DNA of 64,000 nt from Vreelandella glaciei. GTDB lineage: Bacteria > Pseudomonadota > Gammaproteobacteria > Pseudomonadales > Halomonadaceae. Position numbers and translations under genes: made by a program. The notes beneath the pieces are model-generated. The model saw only the letters and a program-made list of their open reading frames with translations, was not told where the DNA came from and made no database searches. Positions within the stretch are counted from its first letter, which is position 1, and each line of letters begins with the position of its first letter. Of the stretch, positions 35,419 through 44,792 are shown in pieces. The stretch is taken from assembly GCF_013415125.1 (NCBI RefSeq), contig NZ_JACCDE010000006.1, positions 1 to 64,000 on the forward strand. Reading direction: 5' to 3'.

Positions 35419-36551
35419 TATGCTCGCTCCTCAAGGGCCTGGGCCAACGCGCCATTCAAACACTCGCCACGCCAACCGGTCGGCCAAGTGAGAGGTTCTC
35501 CTGCCAAGTCCTGCATCACCAGTGTTTCAATATCGCGGCGGCGCATGAGCATTTCCGGTGCCACACCCAAGTCATTAGCTTTAGCGGTTACCGCTCTCTT
35601 GAGTGCTTTAAAGCGTGATTTGAACGTCGGGTGCATGGGGTCTGGCCAACGCTTGGGCAGCGCCTCTTCATCACAGTGCTGGGCCTGTTTGACCATTGCC
35701 AGCAGTGCGTCGCCCACTTTTTTAATTAGCACCGGCTTAACACCTTCCACTTCAGCCAGCTCGAAGCGGTTGCTGGGCATCTTTTCAGCGATGGCGAACA
35801 GTAACTTATCGCTAATGAGCCAATTGCGCGGCAAATCGCGGCGGCGTGTTTCGCCTTCGCGCCACGTAGTCATCAGCCGATACGCTTCCATTTGACGGGG
35901 CAGTAAGCGCCATAATTGGCGTTGACGGGTATACCACTGTTGATCGTTATCAACGCTACGGCCGGCCTGCTCAATCAAGCTAGCGCACTCAGCATCCACC
36001 CAGTCGCGACGACCTAGCGTAGTGAGCTTTTCAGCCTGTAGCGTCCAGACTTTTAATAAATAGATAACATCCAGCGCGGCGTAATGGCACTGCGCAGGCG
36101 AAAGCGGGCGCACTAACCAGTTTGAGCGTGTTTCCTCTTTAGGCAGCGTTTCACCGACCCAAAATTCGACCAGTTTTTGATACCCCATTCCTGGATTTTC
36201 ACCCAAAAAACCTTGTACTACCTGAGTATCAATTAAAGGTACCGGTAACACCCCTGCCCAGTGCTGAAAAACTTCCAGGTCCTCGCTACAGGAGTGGAGT
36301 AACTTAATCGCCTTGTTTTGCAGTAGAGCACGGAATTTATCAGTACACGGGACAGCCACCGGATCAATCAGATAAGCCTCTTCACCCGCGGTGAACTGAA
36401 TCAACGCAGGCACTGGAAAGAACGTATTCTCTCGGAAAAACTCGGTATCCAGAGCAATCACAGAAGCATCGGCTACTTGATCGCACGCAGCATCAAGCGC
36501 CTCTGGAGTATCAAGCCATTGAAAAGAGGGAGTAAGAGAGGACAAAAGCAT
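35418..36551 (-). CDS. rnd: Ribonuclease D
   Basis: A 3'-5' exoribonuclease that trims tRNA precursors and other small RNAs. The 377-residue protein has a DnaQ-like exonuclease domain with the DEDD residues in ALDTEFFRENTF, LLHSCSEDLEVF and QCHYAALDVIYL. HRDC domains follow (LARSW-like block DLPRNWLISDKLLFAIA). The ATG at 36551 is chosen: the only upstream alternative is a TTG at 36569 with no ribosome-binding site. It is the first gene of rnd-ycgL-acpH-ycgN. Confidence 0.94.
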   Translation of the reverse strand: MLLSSLTPSFQWLDTPEALDAACDQVADASVIALDTEFFRENTFFPVPALIQFTAGEEAYLIDPVAVPCTDKFRALLQNKAIKLLHSCSEDLEVFQHWAGVLPVPLIDTQVVQGFLGENPGMGYQKLVEFWVGETLPKEETRSNWLVRPLSPAQCHYAALDVIYLLKVWTLQAEKLTTLGRRDWVDAECASLIEQAGRSVDNDQQWYTRQRQLWRLLPRQMEAYRLMTTWREGETRRRDLPRNWLISDKLLFAIAEKMPSNRFELAEVEGVKPVLIKKVGDALLAMVKQAQHCDEEALPKRWPDPMHPTFKSRFKALKRAVTAKANDLGVAPEMLMRRRDIETLVMQDLAGEPLTWPTGWRGECLNGALAQALEERA

Positions 36552-36597
36552 TCTTCCAAGTTGGCGCAAGCGCTGAAGCGCTTGCGTTTAGATAGGC

Positions 36598-37203
36598 TTA
36601 TTCGCTGGCAAAAGGCAGGCGACCATTAAACGCGCGACTCAAGGTGCCGCCATCAACATACTCCAGCTCACCGCCCATCGGGACGCCATAGGCAAGCCGC
36701 GAGAGTTTGACGCCATATTCTGCTAACTGTGAGGCAATATAGTGAGCTGTCGCCTCCCCCTCGATAGTAGGGTTCGTCGCCAACACCACTTCTTCGACGA
36801 GCCCTTCGGCGACACGTGCTTCTAACAAATCCAAACCAATCGATTCTGGGCCAATGCCATCTAACGGCGAAAGGTGACCGTGCAGTACAAAGTAGCGGCC
36901 TTTAAAGCCTCCGGCCTCTTCAATCGCTAATTGATCGGCAGGTGACTCCACCACACACAGCAACGCATCATCGCGGCGTAGGCTTTCGCACAGCATGCAG
37001 ATGTCGGCTTCAGTGAGCGTGCGGCAACGTTGACAATAGCCCACTTCTTCAATGGCTTGTTGAATAACTGCAGCGAGCCGCTGCCCCCCTGGGCGTTCAC
37101 GCTCAAGCAGGTGCATCGCCATGCGTTGAGCCGTTTTAGGCCCAACGCCTGGCAGTACGCGAAAAGCATCCATCAACTGCTCAACGAGAGGAGAAAAACG
37201 CAT
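36598..37203 (-). CDS. recR: Recombination protein RecR
   Basis: RecR loads RecA with RecF and RecO at single-strand gaps. The 201-residue protein has the N-terminal helix-hairpin-helix ([18 protein letters not shown]), the C4 zinc finger ([16 protein letters not shown]), the Toprim domain with [15 protein letters not shown] and a C-terminal Walker-like block ending in LPFASE. Full length and intact. It sits three bases downstream of the YbaB gene and behind dnaX, the classic dnaX-ybaB-recR order. Confidence 0.96.
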   Translation of the reverse strand: MRFSPLVEQLMDAFRVLPGVGPKTAQRMAMHLLERERPGGQRLAAVIQQAIEEVGYCQRCRTLTEADICMLCESLRRDDALLCVVESPADQLAIEEAGGFKGRYFVLHGHLSPLDGIGPESIGLDLLEARVAEGLVEEVVLATNPTIEGEATAHYIASQLAEYGVKLSRLAYGVPMGGELEYVDGGTLSRAFNGRLPFASE

Positions 37204-37206
37204 TGC

Positions 37207-37533
37207 TTAGAACGGCATCTTAAAGCCGGGCGGAAGGCTCAAGCCAGCGGTCGCTTCTTCCATTTTCTGTTTAGAGCTAACTTCCAATTTACGCACCGCA
37301 TCGTTGACTGCCGCGGCTAACAAATCTTCCAAAAGCTCTTTGTCTTCTTCCATAACGCTGGGGTCAATGGTCACGTTTGATACGTCGTGCCGACCATTCA
37401 TCGTGACCTTGACCATACCGGCACCCGCCTCGCCCTGCACTTCGGCTTTGGCGACTTCTTCCTGGGCTTGCTGCATTTTTTCTTGCATCTCTTGGGCTTG
37501 TTTCATCAAGTTGCCCATTCCACCTTTAAGCAT
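37207..37533 (-). CDS. ybaB: Nucleoid-associated protein YbaB/EbfC
   Basis: A 108-residue DNA-binding protein that forms dimers. It has an N-terminal methionine- and glutamine-rich helical arm ([20 protein letters not shown]), the [20 protein letters not shown] core and a C-terminal tail rich in Gly/Pro. Such proteins bend or coat DNA and influence transcription. Located between dnaX and recR as usual, probably in the same transcript. Confidence 0.94.
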   Translation of the reverse strand: MLKGGMGNLMKQAQEMQEKMQQAQEEVAKAEVQGEAGAGMVKVTMNGRHDVSNVTIDPSVMEEDKELLEDLLAAAVNDAVRKLEVSSKQKMEEATAGLSLPPGFKMPF

Positions 37534-37592
37534 GGTCTAGTCTCCAACGTGGTTAAAAGATAGGTCGGTATTGCGATGATATGTGAGACAGC

Positions 37593-39548
37593 TTAGCGCA
37601 TTTCATCGGCTGGCTTAACGCTGGATTCTATCAGCTTTGCCCCAAACGCCTGCTGTAATTTCTGTACATGGGGGTCGTGATTGAGTAGATCAACCGCCTG
37701 GGCATGGCGCTCTTGATTAAGCCGCTCTTCGCGCTGCCGGGGTGTTTCCAGGCTATTAGACAACTCAGCCACGTAAAACGCTATTCGCCGCGACATGCCC
37801 TGCTCTTTCAGCGCCCGCTCAATACGTGTTTGGTGCACCTCCGCCTGCATGGCCTCCTGGCTGGGGTCCAGGCGAAGGGTCAGCAGCGTGCCATCATCAC
37901 TCTCCACTAGACAGTTGCCTGCCAGGTTACGCGTCAAACCACCCAGCCCGAGTGCATCAAAGCATTGCAACCATTTTGCGTTGTCCAGCCTACCAGTCGG
38001 GGCTACCGAAGCAGGTTCCTCCTGCGCAGGAGCAGGATCAGTTGCCAACTCAGGCGCTGGCGACGAAACCGGTTCCGGCGCTGCTGTTGATTCCGCGACA
38101 GGCACTGGCTCAACCATAGCCGCTGGCTCTGGGCCTTGCTGAGGCGCGCTAACCTCTAACGATGGTGTTTCATTCTCGACAACCCAAGGAGGGAGCTCTT
38201 GCAACGGCGCCCCCTCTTTAGCGGCAGGTGGGGTCTGGGGCTCGGCTTGGGGTTCTGACTGCGCTTCTGGCGTGGGCTGCTCTTCTGAAATGGACTGAAC
38301 GTCAGGCGTTGTTGTCGTTTCTGGGGTGGGCGCCGGCGCTGATGAAACCGTGGCCGGCGCGGGAACGTGAGCATTCATTTCTGACGCTGCCTTACCTGTA
38401 GGCTCGCGGCGCAGGGGCAGCGGCGTACGTGGCGGTTTAGGCACGCCTTGAGGACGAAACGCCAGCATGCGCAGCAGCGTCATCTCCAAGGCGCTGCGCA
38501 GATCCGGCGCGTGCACCATATCCCCACGGCCCTGAATACCGATTTGGTAATAGAGCTGAATGTCCTCAGCGGTAAAGCGGCTCGCTAGCTGCAGGATAAC
38601 ATCGCGGTCACCGTGGCTGTTATCGACAGCGTCCGGCACCATTTGCGCCACCGCTAAGCGGTGCAGAAGGCTGGAAAGTTCATCCAGCACCGCAGCAAAG
38701 TCGGGGCCTTGTTCTGCCAACTCAGCCACTTCGGCCAGTAAGCGCTGCACATCCACATCGGCCAGGGCTTCTGCCAGGCCAAGAATATGACGATGATCCA
38801 AGGTGCCCAGCATGGCAGCCACATCCGCATGGCGAACCGCCCCCTGACCAAACGCGATAGCTTGGTCGGTCAGGCTCATGGCATCGCGCATTGAACCTTC
38901 GGCCGCTTTACCCAGCAGCCACAACGCGCTCTCATCAAATGCAACACCCTCTTCCCCTAGTACGTAAGTGAGATGCTCTACGACGCGCTCAGGCGGCATA
39001 TGCTTGAGGGTAAATTGCAGGCAGCGCGAAAGCACCGTCGGCGGCAACTTTTGCGGATCGGTGGTCGCTAGTAGGAATTTAACGTGAGGAGGCGGCTCTT
39101 CCAGCGTTTTCAGCAGCGCATTAAAGCTGCTGGTGGAGAGCATGTGCACCTCATCAATCAGGTACACCTTGTAGCGCCCTTGGGTCGGCGCGTACTGAAC
39201 GTTATCGAGTAGCTCGCGGGTATCTTCCACCTTGGTTCTAGAAGCTGCATCGACCTCAATCAGATCAACAAAGCGTCCTTCATCAATGGCTTGGCAGCTA
39301 TCGCACTGCCCACAGGGGGTAGAGGTAATGCCCTCATCGCCGCGCCCGTTGGCCGTGCAATTCAAACATTTAGCGAGTATGCGCGCCAAGGTGGTTTTAC
39401 CCACCCCACGGGTACCTGTAAAGAGATACGCATGATGCAAACGCCCCTGGTCAAGGGCATTTACCAAGGCGCGTTGAACATGGGTCTGACCAACGAGTTC
39501 GTGGAATGTGCGGGGTCGCCACTTGCGGGCCAGAACCTGATAGCTCAT
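37593..39548 (-). CDS. dnaX: DNA polymerase III subunit tau/gamma (DnaX)
   Basis: The clamp-loader ATPase that opens the beta sliding clamp. The 651-residue protein shows Walker A GTRGVGKTT at about 45-53, a zinc module with cysteines in CLNCTAN and CGQCDSCQ, Walker B LIDEVHMLS, sensor 1 LLATTDPQKLP and the SRC motif (LSRCLQF). A proline/alanine/glutamate-rich linker from about 385 to 510 precedes the tau-specific C terminus. I did not see an obvious A-rich slippery site for programmed frameshifting to gamma. First gene of dnaX-ybaB-recR. Confidence 0.96.
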   Translation of the reverse strand: MSYQVLARKWRPRTFHELVGQTHVQRALVNALDQGRLHHAYLFTGTRGVGKTTLARILAKCLNCTANGRGDEGITSTPCGQCDSCQAIDEGRFVDLIEVDAASRTKVEDTRELLDNVQYAPTQGRYKVYLIDEVHMLSTSSFNALLKTLEEPPPHVKFLLATTDPQKLPPTVLSRCLQFTLKHMPPERVVEHLTYVLGEEGVAFDESALWLLGKAAEGSMRDAMSLTDQAIAFGQGAVRHADVAAMLGTLDHRHILGLAEALADVDVQRLLAEVAELAEQGPDFAAVLDELSSLLHRLAVAQMVPDAVDNSHGDRDVILQLASRFTAEDIQLYYQIGIQGRGDMVHAPDLRSALEMTLLRMLAFRPQGVPKPPRTPLPLRREPTGKAASEMNAHVPAPATVSSAPAPTPETTTTPDVQSISEEQPTPEAQSEPQAEPQTPPAAKEGAPLQELPPWVVENETPSLEVSAPQQGPEPAAMVEPVPVAESTAAPEPVSSPAPELATDPAPAQEEPASVAPTGRLDNAKWLQCFDALGLGGLTRNLAGNCLVESDDGTLLTLRLDPSQEAMQAEVHQTRIERALKEQGMSRRIAFYVAELSNSLETPRQREERLNQERHAQAVDLLNHDPHVQKLQQAFGAKLIESSVKPADEMR

Positions 39549-39575
39549 GAAGCTGTACTTCCTTCAGCGGGCTAA

Positions 39576-39607
39576 CTTACCTCGCGCTGAAGACAGCGCA
39601 AGGTAAG
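39576..39607. repeat. Long hairpin between grxD and dnaX
   Basis: CTTACCTCGCGCTG - AAGA - CAGCGCAAGGTAAG is an almost perfect 14-bp inverted repeat with a 4-nt loop, one mismatched base pair. It lies 27 bases before the dnaX start, downstream of grxD on the same strand. No T-run follows, so it may be an attenuating or mRNA-stabilising structure in the dnaX leader instead of a simple terminator. Confidence 0.6.
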
Positions 39608-39688
39608 TGCCACGGTGCATAACAATGTGTCATTCTAGCGGTTGCACCATAGCCCGCCAACCGCTTAGGGCGGAGTGCTCAACAACAC

Positions 39689-40039
39689 TTAAGCGTTGTC
39701 ACCACCCTCAGCAGCGCCAGCGCGCTCGGCAGCTGCTTTTACTAGTTTTTCCAGTTCGCCGTTCTGATGCATCTCAATCACGATGTCACAGCCACCCACT
39801 AGTTCGCCTTCCACCCATACTTGAGGGAATGTCGGCCAGTTAGCAATTTTGGGCAGTTCAGCGCGAATATCCGGATTATCCAGGATATTAACGAACGCAA
39901 AGCGCTCACCGCAGCTCATCAACGCTTGAACGGTCTGGGCGGAAAAGCCGCACTGGGGCAACTGGGGCGATCCTTTCATGTAAATCAGAATCGGGTTTTC
40001 GCTAATTTGACGCTGAATGTTTTCGGCAGTGGTGCTCAT
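39689..40039 (-). CDS. grxD: Monothiol glutaredoxin (Grx4/GrxD)
   Basis: An iron-sulfur-binding monothiol glutaredoxin, acting in Fe-S cluster transfer and iron signalling with BolA. The 116-residue protein has the CGFS active site in PQCGFSAQTVQAL, preceded by LIYMKGSPQLP, and the glutathione-binding WPTFPQVWVEGELVGGCDI. The start at 40039 has GAGGA six bases upstream; a longer frame to 40081 lacks support. It ends in an Ala/Gly tail. Transcribed leftward, ahead of dnaX and divergent from argF. Confidence 0.95.
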   Translation of the reverse strand: MSTTAENIQRQISENPILIYMKGSPQLPQCGFSAQTVQALMSCGERFAFVNILDNPDIRAELPKIANWPTFPQVWVEGELVGGCDIVIEMHQNGELEKLVKAAAERAGAAEGGDNA

Positions 40040-40092
40040 ACTATTTCCTCGCTTATTGATGACCGATGCCCTCTCACTCATCTACTTGGCTT

Positions 40093-40196
40093 AACCCTCG
40101 AACCAGACCCTAGAACCTAGTTCTTGAACCTAGCCCTTGTACCAGCCCTGGTAATTAGTACTTGAGACTAGTGCTTAAGAATAGTACCTGAGTAGA
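40093..40196. repeat. Degenerate 13-bp tandem repeat between grxD and argF
   Basis: About seven units of roughly 13 bases following the pattern (T/C)nCTTGAACCTAG: CCTAGAACCTAG, TTCTTGAACCTAG, CCCTTGTACCAG, CCCTGGTAATTAG, TACTTGAGACTAG, TGCTTAAGAATAG and TACCTGAGTAGAG. Units drift, but the phase is kept for about 100 bases. The array lies in the divergent grxD/argF promoter region. It is not a CRISPR: there are no spacers. Function unknown. Confidence 0.7.
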
Positions 40197-40299
40197 GCGC
40201 TCAGCTTTAACATGTCATTGGCATTCTACGCATGCCGTTCGCGTTGCGCATCCCCTGCTGCATAGCTAGGATAGTGTTTTTGCGCGGAGAGAAGCTCTT

Positions 40300-41220
40300 A
40301 TGGCGACACGCCATTTCCTGACGTTGTTGGATTTGACCCCGGATGAGCTGGATTATTTGATCCAGCGCGCCATTACCATCAAGACCAACCTTAAAGCCCA
40401 AGGCCCTGTTTATACACCCTTACCCAACCGCACCCTGGCGATGATCTTTGAAAAATCGTCAACACGTACGCGAGTTTCATTCGAAACGGGTATGGCACAG
40501 TTTGGTGGTCACGCGCTATTTCTCTCCCCTCGCGACACCCAACTAGGCCGCGGCGAGCCGATTGAAGATACCGCTCGCGTACTGTCGGAAATGGTCGATG
40601 CGGTAATGATCCGCACCTTTTCCCACGCAGGCCTGGAGACCTACGCCAACGCCAGCAGCGTGCCGGTTATTAACGCCCTGAGTGATGACTATCACCCCTG
40701 CCAGTTGCTCGCCGACATAATGACCTGGACCGAGCTACGCGGCAGCGTAAAGGGCCACACGGCAGTATGGATTGGTGATGGCAATAACATGTGCCACTCC
40801 TGGATCAATGCGGCCCGTCAGTTCGGTTTTCATTTGCGCATATGCTGCCCGAAAGGCTACGAGCCACGCGCCGACATCATGGCGGCCGCTGGTGACCAGA
40901 TAACATTGCTGCATGACCCGCAGGCAGCGGTCAAAGATGCCGACCTGATCACCACCGATGTCTGGGCCTCCATGGGCCAGGAAGAAGAACAGGCCAAACG
41001 AGAGGCGGATTTCGCTGGTTTCCAGGTAACCGAAGCGATGCTTGATCAGGCGAATCAAGAGGTACTGTTCCTGCACTGCCTACCAGCACATCGCGGCGAA
41101 GAAATCAGCCAGACGCTGCTTGATGACCGCCGCGCCGTTGTTTGGCAGGAAGCCGGTAACCGTCTACATGCACAAAAAGCGCTGATCGAATTTTTGCTAC
41201 TGGGCAAGGTTGCTGAGTAA
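40300..41220 (+). CDS. argF: Ornithine carbamoyltransferase (ArgF)
   Basis: Converts ornithine and carbamoyl phosphate to citrulline in arginine synthesis. The 306-residue enzyme has the carbamoyl-phosphate motif SSTRTR at 53-58, [11 protein letters not shown] near 132, the ornithine-binding [10 protein letters not shown] and the [10 protein letters not shown] motif near 265. Length and motifs are those of a biosynthetic form. GGAGAG lies ahead of the ATG, and a strong terminator follows. Regulation may involve the unusual repeat upstream, but no ArgR box is obvious. Confidence 0.96.
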   Translation: MATRHFLTLLDLTPDELDYLIQRAITIKTNLKAQGPVYTPLPNRTLAMIFEKSSTRTRVSFETGMAQFGGHALFLSPRDTQLGRGEPIEDTARVLSEMVDAVMIRTFSHAGLETYANASSVPVINALSDDYHPCQLLADIMTWTELRGSVKGHTAVWIGDGNNMCHSWINAARQFGFHLRICCPKGYEPRADIMAAAGDQITLLHDPQAAVKDADLITTDVWASMGQEEEQAKREADFAGFQVTEAMLDQANQEVLFLHCLPAHRGEEISQTLLDDRRAVVWQEAGNRLHAQKALIEFLLLGKVAE

Positions 41221-41235
41221 TCTTTACGGAAGACG

Positions 41236-41268
41236 AAAAAAGCCTCGTTTAATCAACGAGGCTTTTTC
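41236..41268 (+). terminator. Rho-independent terminator after argF
   Basis: AAAAAAGCCTCGTT - TAATC - AACGAGGCTTTTTC: a nine-base-pair GC-containing stem with A-run before and T-run after, starting 15 bases past the argF stop. Because the arms are flanked by both A and T runs, it could also terminate leftward transcripts. Confidence 0.9.
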
Positions 41269-41276
41269 TATAATCT

Positions 41277-41352
41277 TGGTGGAGCCTAGCGGGATCGAAC
41301 CGCTGACCTCAACACTGCCAGTGTTGCGCTCTCCCAGCTGAGCTAAGGCCCC
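41277..41352 (-). tRNA. tRNA-Ala (anticodon GGC)
   Basis: A complete 76-nt cloverleaf on the minus strand, with encoded CCA. The acceptor GGGGCCT pairs with AGGCTCC (one G-U), the anticodon stem CAACA/TGTTG encloses the loop CTGGCAG (anticodon GGC), and the T-arm carries GTTCGATC. It lies between argF and gacA, reading away from gacA. Confidence 0.95.
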
Positions 41353-41557
41353 ACATGCTGCTCTTTTCGACAGCGAGGCGGATACTACGATGAACATTTA
41401 CCTCGGTCAAGTTTTGAACCATCAGCGTTGTCTAATTCTCCTTTGTCGCCAGCTGTGGCACTCTACATGTAGTTAGCAAGATATGCAGTCAGCAATATAA
41501 AATAGTGTACAAGACCAACGCCTGAGCCCACGATGTTTCCATGCAGGAGCCTGTCCA

Positions 41558-42208
41558 TTGATCAGTGTACTTATCGCCGATGATCATCATTTAGTAAGAA
41601 CCAGCATTGCGCACCTGCTAAACGAAGAGTGTGACATGAAAATTGTGGGCGAGGTCGACGACGGTGAAAGTGCAGTGACACAGTGTCGCCATTTGAAGCC
41701 CGACATTGTGCTAATGGATATCCGCATGCCGGGCATCGGCGGGCTGGAAGCCACGCGCCGCATTCACCGCTCGATGAAGGACGTCAAGGTATTGATCCTG
41801 ACCGCGCACATGGAAGACAGCGTACTGCGTCGCATGCTGGAAGCCGGTGCCTCAGGATTTTTAAGCAAAGGCGCGGACACAATAGAGATGACCGACGCCA
41901 TACGCCAAGTATTTCATGGTAGGCGTTATGTCAGCCAGGAAATTGCGCAACGCTTAGCCCTTTCACACTTTACCAATGAGGATAATCCGTTTAGCCACCT
42001 CTCCCACCGTGAGCTACAGATTGCCCTAATGATTGTTAACTGCCAACGCGTGCAAGACATCTCAGATCGCCTGCACTTAAGCCCTAAAACAGTAAATACC
42101 TATCGCTATCGACTGTTTGATAAACTAAAGATTGCTACTGACGTTGAGCTCACTCATTTAGCGCTCCGCCACGGGTTAGTCGAGGGGTTTGACGTCGCCC
42201 AGATATAA
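41558..42208 (+). CDS. gacA: Response regulator GacA/UvrY (NarL family)
   Basis: The regulator of the GacS/GacA (BarA/UvrY) two-component system, which switches on Csr-antagonising small RNAs. The 216-residue protein has a receiver domain with acidic pair DD at 8-9, the phosphoacceptor Asp54 in LMDIRMPG and Lys near 104 (FLSKGA). A LuxR-type helix-turn-helix follows (LSHRELQIALMIVNCQRVQDIS). Start is TTG at 41558, with CAGGAG eight bases upstream. It precedes uvrC, the standard gacA-uvrC linkage. Confidence 0.93.
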   Translation: MISVLIADDHHLVRTSIAHLLNEECDMKIVGEVDDGESAVTQCRHLKPDIVLMDIRMPGIGGLEATRRIHRSMKDVKVLILTAHMEDSVLRRMLEAGASGFLSKGADTIEMTDAIRQVFHGRRYVSQEIAQRLALSHFTNEDNPFSHLSHRELQIALMIVNCQRVQDISDRLHLSPKTVNTYRYRLFDKLKIATDVELTHLALRHGLVEGFDVAQI

Positions 42209-42248
42209 CTCAATTTCCTCTGCTGTTATCGGGTACCGACAGGCTGAT

Positions 42249-44063
42249 ATGACCTTTGATGCAAAACAGTTCTTAAGCTCGGTAAGTACCTCTCCTGGTG
42301 TTTATCGCATGCTTGATGAACAAAGCAACACGCTCTATGTGGGCAAAGCCAAGCGCTTAAAAGCGCGCCTTGCCAGCTATTTTCGTGGCCAGCTGAATAC
42401 TAAAACCCAGGCCATGGTCGGACGTATCGCCGACGTCCAGGTCACCGTGACGCGAACTGAAACTGAAGCCCTGTTGCTCGAACAGACGCTAATCAAGCAA
42501 TTGCGTCCGCCCTACAACATTTTGTTGCGCGATGATAAGTCCTACCCCTTTGTCTTTGTCACCGACCGCCACCCTTACCCGGCACTTGAGTATAAACGCG
42601 CTCGTCAACGTAGCGACGACGGTCGCTATTTAGGCCCTTACCCCAGCAGTGGTGCTGTACGAGAAAGCCTAGCGCTGATGCAAAAAATATTTCATATCCG
42701 AAACTGCGAAGACAGCGTGTTTGCGCACCGTTCGCGCCCCTGCTTGCAGTATCAAATTCAGCGCTGTAGTGCTCCTTGCGTCGACTATATTTCCGCCGAG
42801 GATTACCAGCGCGATGTTGAACATGCGGTGATGTGCTTGGAAGGCAAAAGTGAAAATGTCACCCAAGAATTGATGGAGGCAATGGAGAGGGCCAGCCAAG
42901 CGCTTAACTTTGAGGAAGCCGCTCGTCTTCGCGATCAAGTTCAGCAGCTACGCCAGCTTCAACAGCGTCAGTTTGTCGATACAGGCGGTGGTGATGCCGA
43001 TATTTTCGCCCTGGCACAGCGACCCGGCGCGCTTGGCGTTTCTGTTCTCAGCGTTCGCGACGGACGCCTCCTGGGGGCACGACATCATACGCCAAAAAAC
43101 GATCTGGATCTGCCACTAGAAACGCTGCTCACTGAAGTCGTCAGCCAATATTATTTTGGTCAACCGCATAACGTTCCTAGCGAAGTCATTACCAGCCACC
43201 CACTCGACGATAGTGAGCTGATTGCCGAAGCGTTGACGCAGCAGGCGGGTAAGCGCATCCGCGTCACCAGCCAAGTCCGCGGCCACCGCGCCCAGTGGCA
43301 ACAGCTTGCGATTACCAACGCGGAACAGCAATTGGCGTCGCAGCTTGCCAATCAAACGCAGCTGACTCAGCGCTTTACCGCACTACAGAAAGCACTTGGC
43401 TTGGAAGAAACGCCTCAACGCCTAGAGTGTTTTGATATTAGTCACAGTCATGGGGAAGCGACGGTTGCTTCTTGCGTGGTGTTTGATCATCAAGGCCCAC
43501 GTAAAAGCGACTACCGCCATTTCCGCATTGAAGGGGTGGCCGCAGGTGATGACTACGCCGCCATGCAGCAAGCGCTCACACGGCGCCTTAAGCGGGTGAA
43601 AAGTGGCGAAGCGGTGGCCCCCGACATATTGATCGTTGACGGTGGCAAAGGGCAGCTCAACATGGCACGTGAGGTGTTTAAAGCGCTTGAGATCACCAAT
43701 ATTATTCTCTTGGGCGTCGCCAAAGGCACCACGCGTAAAGCGGGGCTTGAAAGCCTGTTTTTGGAAACAGCAGACAATCCGCTTGATTTGGATCCGGCCT
43801 CACCAGCCCTGCATTTAATCCAACACATTCGCGATGAGTCACACCGTTTTGCCATTGCTGGCCACCGCGCCCAACGCGATAAAGCGAGACGCACCTCGAC
43901 ACTTCAGGATATTCCTGGCATCGGCCCCAAGCGCAGGCGTGAGCTGCTGCGCTTCTTTGGCGGTCTGCAGGGTGTACAAAAGGCTAGCCGCGATGAACTC
44001 GCCCGCGTTCCAGGTATTAATGCCTCGCTAGCTGAGTGCATTTACCGCGCGCTCAATGGATAA
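42249..44063 (+). CDS. uvrC: Excinuclease ABC subunit C (UvrC)
   Basis: The dual-incision nuclease of nucleotide excision repair, cutting on both sides of a lesion in the UvrB complex. About 604 residues: the N-terminal GIY-YIG nuclease (SPGVYRML...LYVGKAKRLKARL), a UVR motif (ALNFEEAARLRDQVQQL) for UvrB binding, an RNase H-like second nuclease (RLECFDISHSHGE, LIVDGGKGQL) and C-terminal helix-hairpin-helix motifs (IPGIGPKRRRELLRFFGG). The ATG at 42249 is preferred over an upstream in-frame TTG at 42189, which lies inside gacA. Confidence 0.96.
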   Translation: MTFDAKQFLSSVSTSPGVYRMLDEQSNTLYVGKAKRLKARLASYFRGQLNTKTQAMVGRIADVQVTVTRTETEALLLEQTLIKQLRPPYNILLRDDKSYPFVFVTDRHPYPALEYKRARQRSDDGRYLGPYPSSGAVRESLALMQKIFHIRNCEDSVFAHRSRPCLQYQIQRCSAPCVDYISAEDYQRDVEHAVMCLEGKSENVTQELMEAMERASQALNFEEAARLRDQVQQLRQLQQRQFVDTGGGDADIFALAQRPGALGVSVLSVRDGRLLGARHHTPKNDLDLPLETLLTEVVSQYYFGQPHNVPSEVITSHPLDDSELIAEALTQQAGKRIRVTSQVRGHRAQWQQLAITNAEQQLASQLANQTQLTQRFTALQKALGLEETPQRLECFDISHSHGEATVASCVVFDHQGPRKSDYRHFRIEGVAAGDDYAAMQQALTRRLKRVKSGEAVAPDILIVDGGKGQLNMAREVFKALEITNIILLGVAKGTTRKAGLESLFLETADNPLDLDPASPALHLIQHIRDESHRFAIAGHRAQRDKARRTSTLQDIPGIGPKRRRELLRFFGGLQGVQKASRDELARVPGINASLAECIYRALNG

Positions 44064-44159
44064 ACCGCCTCTTGGCATAGATGCTATCGGCCAAGGGGGA
44101 TAGAATAAGCGCCAGACACTTCGAATCCTCTGATTTTCCGGCAAGGATCGCACCCTGCG

Positions 44160-44708
44160 ATGAATATACCCAACATACTGACACTGGCGAGAATCGCCTT
44201 TATTCCGCTGCTAGTGGTGCTGTTTTATCTGCCCTTCAGTTGGAGCATGCCTATAGCGGCTGGCCTATTTGCGTTAGCCTCCGTCACCGACTGGCTGGAC
44301 GGCTATTTAGCGCGGCGCTGGAATCAGTCAACGCCATTTGGCGCTTTTCTAGATCCGGTGGCCGACAAACTTATGGTCGTCGTGGCCCTGGCGCTATTAA
44401 TAGAGCGCTATGACACTCTGGTACTCACGCTCCCTGCACTGGTGATTATTGGTCGTGAAATTGTCATTTCGGCGCTGCGTGAATGGATGGCCGAAATGGG
44501 TAAGCGTGGCATGGTGGCCGTGTCTTGGGTAGGCAAATTGAAAACAACACTACAAATGGTGTCACTGCTAATCTTGCTGGCGCTTCCACCAGCGCACGAA
44601 TTTGCGCTGTTAGGGATTATGGTGCTCTATGCCGCTGCTATTCTCACGTTATGGTCTATGATCCAGTACTTGAAAGCCGCCTGGCCACATCTTAGCCGCT
44701 CAATGTAA
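44160..44708 (+). CDS. pgsA: CDP-diacylglycerol-glycerol-3-phosphate 3-phosphatidyltransferase (PgsA)
   Basis: Makes phosphatidylglycerol phosphate, the committed step to phosphatidylglycerol and cardiolipin, in the inner membrane. It has 182 residues with several hydrophobic helices and the CDP-alcohol phosphotransferase motif D-x2-DG-x2-AR-x8-G-x3-D-x3-D, seen as [11 protein letters not shown] followed by [11 protein letters not shown] at about 55-80. It follows uvrC and precedes the tRNA operon, the same order as in E. coli. Confidence 0.95.
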   Translation: MNIPNILTLARIAFIPLLVVLFYLPFSWSMPIAAGLFALASVTDWLDGYLARRWNQSTPFGAFLDPVADKLMVVVALALLIERYDTLVLTLPALVIIGREIVISALREWMAEMGKRGMVAVSWVGKLKTTLQMVSLLILLALPPAHEFALLGIMVLYAAAILTLWSMIQYLKAAWPHLSRSM

Positions 44709-44750
44709 GCTGCTGATAAGTAAATAAGGAACACGCGCCAATTCATTGAT

Positions 44751-44777
44751 TGACAAGCTGACGGTGATCCGTATAAT
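44751..44777 (+). promoter_or_regulatory. Sigma-70 promoter of the tRNA-Gly/Cys/Leu operon
   Basis: TTGACA (44751-44756) and TATAAT (44772-44777) match consensus exactly. The spacer is 15 bases, short of the usual 17, and TTGATT three bases upstream gives 18. The -10 ends 15 bases before tRNA-Gly. It would drive all three host tRNA positions and, by read-through, the element-borne tRNA-Leu. Confidence 0.8.
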
Positions 44778-44792
44778 TCGCCCTCGAGTCGA

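Noticed and set aside
38000-38400. Plus-strand open frames antisense to the dnaX linker
   Set aside because: They mirror a Pro/Ala/Glu-rich coding segment whose composition opens antisense frames; no independent evidence.
37593-39548. Programmed frameshift site in dnaX
   Set aside because: No A-rich slippery heptamer followed by a hairpin was found near the domain III/IV boundary.
40093-40196. CRISPR array
   Set aside because: Units of 13 bases abut each other without spacers and drift strongly; no cas genes are nearby.
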